Shown in pieces: positions 60,213-64,000 of a stretch of 64,000 nt of DNA. The position numbers and the translations under genes are program-made. The stretch is taken from NCBI RefSeq assembly GCF_014298075.1, contig NZ_CP060418.1:806001-870000 (forward strand), given 5' to 3'. Origin of the DNA: Enterobacter sp. JUb54 (lineage in GTDB: Bacteria; Pseudomonadota; Gammaproteobacteria; Enterobacterales; Enterobacteriaceae). Every line of letters begins with the position of its first letter. The first letter of the stretch is position 1. Under the pieces are notes generated by a model, which saw only the letters and a list, made by a program, of their open reading frames with translations, did not search any database and was not told the origin of the DNA.

Positions 60213-60947
60213 ATGACCCTTGATTTACCTCGCCGCTTCCCGTGGCCGACGCTGCTGTCCGTGGTTATCCACGGTGCCGTTGTAGCCGGGCTGCTTTACA
60301 CCTCGGTACATCAGGTTATTGAAAGGCCATCGCCCTCTCAGCCCATCGAGATAACCATGGTCGCGCCAGCGGATCTCGAACCGCCTCAGGCAGTGCAGCC
60401 GGTGGCTGAACCTGTCGTTGAGCCAGAGCCTGAACCGGAAGTGGTGCCGGAGCCGGAGCCGCCGAAAGAAGCGCCGGTGGTTATCCATAAGCCCGAGCCG
60501 AAGCCAAAACCAAAGCCGAAGCCGAAGCCAAAACCAGAGAAAAAAGTTGAGCAGCCGAAGCGCGAAGTGAAGCCGGCGGAACCGAAAGCGGTCTCACCGT
60601 TTGAATCGACGAATACCGCACCGGCGCGTACCCAGCCGAGCACCGCCACGGCGAACGCGAAGCCAACGCTGACGACGCCGAGTGGTCCGAGAGCATTGAG
60701 CCGCAACCAACCCGCATACCCGGCACGTGCCCAGGCGTTGCGTATTGAAGGTTCAGTTCGCGTTAAATTCGATGTGACGCCAGACGGGCGGATTGATAAC
60801 GTGGTCATTCTCTCCGCACAGCCGGCGAATATGTTTGAACGTGAAGTCAAAAACGCGTTGCGTAAATGGCGCTACGAGGCGGGCAAACCGGGCTCCGGCG
60901 TGACGATGACCATCAAATTCCGCCTGAAAGGTGTGGAAATCAGCTAA
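60213..60947 (+). CDS. tonB: TonB energy-transducing protein
   Basis: Couples the proton-motive force via ExbBD to outer-membrane iron and cobalamin receptors. The 244-residue form starts MTLDLPRRFPWPTLL, followed by the transmembrane anchor with SxxxH (about 13-32), then Glu-Pro repeats (about 66-90) and Lys-Pro repeats (about 98-115) that span the periplasm, and the C-terminal receptor-binding domain (LSRNQPAYPARAQALRIEG). An ATG three codons upstream (60204) is an equally possible start. The last residues (VTMTIKFRLKGVEIS) differ from the E. coli C-terminus. Confidence 0.96.
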   Translation: MTLDLPRRFPWPTLLSVVIHGAVVAGLLYTSVHQVIERPSPSQPIEITMVAPADLEPPQAVQPVAEPVVEPEPEPEVVPEPEPPKEAPVVIHKPEPKPKPKPKPKPKPEKKVEQPKREVKPAEPKAVSPFESTNTAPARTQPSTATANAKPTLTTPSGPRALSRNQPAYPARAQALRIEGSVRVKFDVTPDGRIDNVVILSAQPANMFEREVKNALRKWRYEAGKPGSGVTMTIKFRLKGVEIS

Positions 60948-60972
60948 CCGCGCAGTCATCAGTAACCGTAAT

Positions 60973-60995
60973 AAGGCCCCTATGGGGCCTTTTCC
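60973..60995. terminator. tonB terminator, overlapping the yniA 3' end
   Basis: AAGGCCCC (60973-60980) pairs with GGGGCCTT (60984-60991) around TAT, followed by TT. The yniA stop codon (60980-60982) is inside this hairpin, so the terminator is shared by the two convergent genes. Confidence 0.85.
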
Positions 60996-61852
60996 AGTAG
61001 CACGTCATCCAGCGCTTTTTGCACCACCACCAGGTGCTGACCGCCGAACAAAATCGCCCGGTTCAACAGCGTGTAAAGCTGATACACCGGCTGGCGGTCG
61101 AGGAACCCGGAAGGTAGCGGCGAAACCGACTGATAGCCGTCGTAGATTTGCGGCGGCTGTTCCGGGTGCAGCGGCAGCATGGCAAGGTCGCACTCTCTGT
61201 CACCCCAGTAACAGGCGGGGTCGAAGATGTAGGGGCCGTTTGGCCCAAGCGCGCAGTTACCGGACCACAGATCGCCGTGCAGCAGCGACGGCTGAGGCTG
61301 GTGATTGCTGAGGCGCTGTTGCACATGATCGACAATCGTATCGATGTCGCCGAAGTTGAGCCCTTTTTCGGCAGCCAGCTCCAGTTGCCAGCCGATGCGC
61401 TGTTCGGCAAAAAACGTCGACCAGCGGCGTTGCCAGGCGTTGGGCTGCGGCGTGGTGGAAAGGTCGTTATCAAAATCCAGCCCGAACTGCGGCTGATCGC
61501 TCCATTGATGCAGGTGCGCAATTTGCTGCCCGAGTAAAAAGGCGTTGTGCGCATCCAGCGGGCGAGGGGGCAGATACTCCATCACCACAAAGCTGTAATC
61601 GCGATCGCTGCCGACGGCATAAACCTGCGGGACGCTAACGGTGTGACTGCGCGACAACAGCTCCAGCTGGTCGGCTTCAGCGGTAAAGATAGGCAGCAAC
61701 TCACGTTCATCACATTTGACAAAGTAATCTCGCCCACCGAAACGCAGGTGCCAGGCTGCATGAATCTCACCACCGGGTAGTTCATTGCGCAGTTCGATTT
61801 CAGCTGCTTCAGTGTGCCAGTCGCTTAACAAATTACTGATAGCTTGCCACAT
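60980..61852 (-). CDS. yniA: Fructosamine kinase family protein YniA
   Basis: A 290-residue protein matching E. coli YniA, of the fructosamine-3-kinase/aminoglycoside phosphotransferase-like fold. The Brenner-type catalytic motif LLHGDLWSGN and the metal-binding FDPACYWGDRE are intact. The cellular substrate is not settled. The start at 61852 gives MWQAISNLLS as in E. coli, with AAGGGGAG upstream; an ATG nine codons earlier lacks support. In E. coli yniA sits beside ydiZ and pfkB far from tonB. Confidence 0.93.
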   Translation of the reverse strand: MWQAISNLLSDWHTEAAEIELRNELPGGEIHAAWHLRFGGRDYFVKCDERELLPIFTAEADQLELLSRSHTVSVPQVYAVGSDRDYSFVVMEYLPPRPLDAHNAFLLGQQIAHLHQWSDQPQFGLDFDNDLSTTPQPNAWQRRWSTFFAEQRIGWQLELAAEKGLNFGDIDTIVDHVQQRLSNHQPQPSLLHGDLWSGNCALGPNGPYIFDPACYWGDRECDLAMLPLHPEQPPQIYDGYQSVSPLPSGFLDRQPVYQLYTLLNRAILFGGQHLVVVQKALDDVLLEKAP

Positions 61853-61957
61853 GCTGTCTCTCCCCTTGTTTTCCACCATTTCATAAGGTTAGCTCATAAC
61901 CCCGGTGTAAAATTCGAACTGACGCACAACTGGTGCTTTCCGCTGCGCTAATCGCAC

Positions 61958-62242
61958 TTATTGAGCTTTCAACCACGCATCAAATGTGGTGACTGTGACG
62001 TCAACGGGACGACCGAGGGCGGTTTCCGCCAGCCCGGCACACAACGCTTTGACTTCATCCGCCGTCTGCGCTGAGATCATGCCGAAGGTGTTGGTACCCA
62101 GCTCATGAACCTTGCCGTTCTCATCATTGAGCACGAGCGTGAATCCTGCACGGGTGAGGTGATTACTGAGTTCGTTAATTTCGGTTAGCGTCTCTTCCTG
62201 AAAGTTAACCGTTGCGACGTGAGTAACAATTTCTGTGCTCAT
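61958..62242 (-). CDS. ydiZ: Uncharacterised protein YdiZ
   Basis: A 94-residue soluble protein matching E. coli YdiZ (MSTEIVTHVATVNFQEETL). It has no recognised catalytic motif and its function is unknown. It lies between pfkB and yniA on the same strand, as in E. coli. Confidence 0.9.
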   Translation of the reverse strand: MSTEIVTHVATVNFQEETLTEINELSNHLTRAGFTLVLNDENGKVHELGTNTFGMISAQTADEVKALCAGLAETALGRPVDVTVTTFDAWLKAQ

Positions 62243-62302
62243 TTTTCACCCTGTTGTAATCCATGAAATTTTTAGCATAGACCAAGATGATGATTTGGCG
62301 AC

Positions 62303-62324
62303 TCCCTCTGCGTGAGCAGAGGGA
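62303..62324 (-). terminator. Hairpin after pfkB
   Basis: A 9-bp stem pairs TCCCTCTGC (62303-62311) with GCAGAGGGA (62316-62324). No T-run follows on the minus strand, so it may be a weak terminator or 3'-end stabiliser. Confidence 0.45.
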
Positions 62325-62331
62325 AGGGGAA

Positions 62332-63264
62332 TTAGCGACCGCAGAGGTAGCGGTAGATTTTTTGCGTGTTTTCCAGCGAGCACAGCCGGGTGCCCTGGTT
62401 GATGGTGGCGGCGCTACCGGCGGAGACGCCGAAGCGGACCATGTCTTCCAGACTGGCATTTTCAGCCAGACGCAGGGTCATGGCGCCGACCATGCTGTCA
62501 CCGGCGCCGACGGTGCTTTGACTTTTCATCGGCGGTGGAACGACATGAACACTACCGCTGGCATCAACGCCCAGCGCCCCCTGGGGACCGAGAGAAACCA
62601 CCACCCGGCGTGCTTTACCCGAATGGATTAACTCTTCCGCCGCCTGGCGCACATCATCCGGCTGGCTGAGATCGCGTTGGACCAGAGCACTGAGCTCTTT
62701 TTGGTTGGGTTTGACCAGCTCGATATTGCCGACGGTCAATGCCGCCGCCAGCGCGTCGCCGGAGCTGTCAATAATGCAGCGTAGTCCGTGCTGCTGCGCG
62801 TTTTTGACCAGTTGGGTCAGGTCATCCACGCTAATGCCCGGCGGAAGGCTGCCGCTGACGACCAGCAACGAACCCGGTTCGATAGCCAGCACTTTTTCTT
62901 CCAGCCGCTGGAATTCCTCTGCCGTTAAGGCGGCCCCTGGCATGACAAAACGGTACTGTTCGCCGCTGGTGCTGACGTGCACATGCAGGTTTTGCCGTGT
63001 CCAGTCCTGAGCGTCGATGGTGTCCACCGGGACATGTTCGCTTTCCAGCAGGGCGGTGAGGTGCTCCCCGGTGGCGCCGCCGGCCGGATAAATCGCCGTC
63101 GCCGTACCGCCAAGGAAGGTGATGGCGCGCGCGACATTAATACCGCCGCCGCCGGGTTCGAAAACCGGCGCGCTGCAACGAAGTTTACCTTCAGGATAGA
63201 TTTGCGGGGTCAGCGTGGCGCTGTCGAGCGAAGGGGCCAGCGTAAGCGTATAGATTTTGGTCAT
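62332..63264 (-). CDS. pfkB: 6-phosphofructokinase II
   Basis: A 310-residue PfkB-family sugar kinase phosphorylating fructose 6-phosphate. The family signatures are GGGGINVARAI near residue 40 and the anion-hole motif STVGAGDSMVGAM with catalytic Asp. The start at 63264 gives MTKIYTLTLAPSLDSA as in E. coli, with GGAGG eight bases upstream; an in-frame ATG at 63315 is rejected. Confidence 0.96.
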   Translation of the reverse strand: MTKIYTLTLAPSLDSATLTPQIYPEGKLRCSAPVFEPGGGGINVARAITFLGGTATAIYPAGGATGEHLTALLESEHVPVDTIDAQDWTRQNLHVHVSTSGEQYRFVMPGAALTAEEFQRLEEKVLAIEPGSLLVVSGSLPPGISVDDLTQLVKNAQQHGLRCIIDSSGDALAAALTVGNIELVKPNQKELSALVQRDLSQPDDVRQAAEELIHSGKARRVVVSLGPQGALGVDASGSVHVVPPPMKSQSTVGAGDSMVGAMTLRLAENASLEDMVRFGVSAGSAATINQGTRLCSLENTQKIYRYLCGR

Positions 63265-63503
63265 CCAGATTCCTCCATGATACGAATTTAGCTGCTGTGC
63301 TTTTAAGCATGGCACTTCTTGTCTGGAAGGGGAAGCGGTGGCAGGTGGTGTTTTGTAAAGCGCTATTTATTTTTATCATTATGAAATAAAGATTGTTCTG
63401 AGAGCCGTCTTATTCAAAAAATGAAATAGTAATTGATTGCTATGTTAATCGTGCTTTTTTATAATTCTTTGCCTTTCATTGGACCTGCAAGATACAAAAA
63501 ATC

Positions 63504-63620
63504 ATTCAAGATGCGTCGAGGCGGCAAGGAAAGATTTACCTCCGGGAGCACAGCACATGCTGTGATAGAGGAAGTCTTAGCGGCGCCAGCAAAGAAGTAG
63601 CCTGAAGGATGACGCGTATA
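63504..63620. repeat. Intergenic palindromic repeat, copy B
   Basis: In reverse complement it begins ACGCGTCATCCTTCAGGCT and ends with CATCTTGAAT, resembling the ends of the element at 12803-12900. The middle contains the palindrome CAGCACATGCTGTG and is diverged from copy A. Confidence 0.5.
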
Positions 63621-63643
63621 GCGATCCTTGCGAAAGTTTCCGG

Positions 63644-63665
63644 GACCCGACGGGTCTCTCTTTTT
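63644..63665 (+). terminator. Hairpin plus T-run upstream of ydiY
   Basis: GACCC (63644-63648) pairs with GGGTC (63652-63656) and is followed by TCTCTTTTT. It lies about 20 bp before the ydiY ATG on the same strand, where it could end an upstream transcript or attenuate ydiY. Confidence 0.5.
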
Positions 63666-63686
63666 GTTGTACGGACTCTAAATTAA

Positions 63687-64000
63687 ATGAAGCTTTTGAT
63701 GACAGTACCCGCAGCGGCATTGCTGGCGGGGGGGCTCTTTGCGTCTATGCACGCACTGGCCGATGATTCCGTTTTTACTGTTATGGATGACCCTTCCACT
63801 GCCAAAAAACCTTTCGAAGGTGCTGTTAACGCCGGTTATCTGGCGCAGTCCGGAAATACGAAAAGTTCTTCAATGACTGCGGATTCAACACTCACCTGGT
63901 ACGGCAGCACCACGGCATGGTCGCTGTGGGGTAATGCCAGCAACACCTCGTCGAACGACCAGCGCTCTTCCGAGAAATATGCGGTGGGTGGCCGTAGCCG
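63687..64000 (+). CDS. ydiY: YdiY outer-membrane-type protein (5' part, cut by window end)
   Basis: The first 104 residues of a protein matching E. coli YdiY (DUF481 family, acid-inducible in E. coli). A signal peptide ends in HALA-DD near residue 25; the mature part starts SVFTVMDDPSTAKKPFEGAVNAGYL, with amphipathic beta strands (STLTWYGSTTAWSLWGN). The frame is open to the end of the window. No strong ribosome-binding site is evident. Confidence 0.9.
   Translation, partial: MKLLMTVPAAALLAGGLFASMHALADDSVFTVMDDPSTAKKPFEGAVNAGYLAQSGNTKSSSMTADSTLTWYGSTTAWSLWGNASNTSSNDQRSSEKYAVGGRS

Larger units (their letters stand above)
63265..63686. other. 422-bp pfkB-ydiY divergent region
   Basis: No gene is seen. 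It is AT-rich next to pfkB, then contains a palindromic repeat (63504-63620) and a hairpin with a T-run (63644-63665) before ydiY. Confidence 0.6.

Overview
The window is a chromosomal segment of an enterobacterium, very probably Klebsiella (oxytoca complex or a close relative such as Raoultella). The evidence is the near-identity and order of E. coli-like core genes, the high GC content, a complete nasR-nasFEDCBA nitrate assimilation cluster between ychN and ychO as in Klebsiella, and an AlbA-type albicidin-binding MerR protein. I cannot assign a species from the sequence alone. No prophage, insertion sequence or CRISPR array is visible.

Layout. 1-16280: ychH; an albA-like regulator with its operator; dauA, prs, ispE and lolB on the minus strand; the divergent hemA-prfA-prmC-ychQ-ychA-kdsA operon; chaA, chaC, a DUF1883 gene, ychN and nasR. 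16281-26139: a sigma54/NtrC-type promoter, a nitrate-responsive ANTAR-target leader with an intrinsic terminator, then nasF-E-D (ABC nitrate uptake), a single open frame joining nasC to nasB, and nasA. 26244-38777: the invasin-like ychO, narL/narX (nitrate two-component system), narK, and narGHJI, with FNR and NarL sites. 38778-39671: a 31-bp perfect inverted repeat, three 174-bp repeats and two tRNA-Tyr genes. 39831-50194: purU, ychJ, rssA, rssB, galU, hns, tdk, adhE, ychE. 50941-56526: oppABCDF. 56574-60947: a Kv-type ion channel with a zinc-ribbon tail where E. coli has kch nearby, yciU, clsA, yciY, yciI, tonB. 60980-64000: yniA, ydiZ, pfkB and the start of ydiY, a block found elsewhere on the E. 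coli chromosome.

Functionally the window unites both nitrate systems. NarX/NarL, NarK and NarGHI sense, exchange and respire nitrate anaerobically at the membrane. NasR, NasFED and NasCBA import nitrate and reduce it to ammonium for growth, under nitrogen (NtrC) and nitrate (NasR antitermination) control. The most informative non-coding signals are the dual-hexaloop nasF leader, the tipA-like palindrome before albA, and the tRNA-Tyr-derived repeat array.
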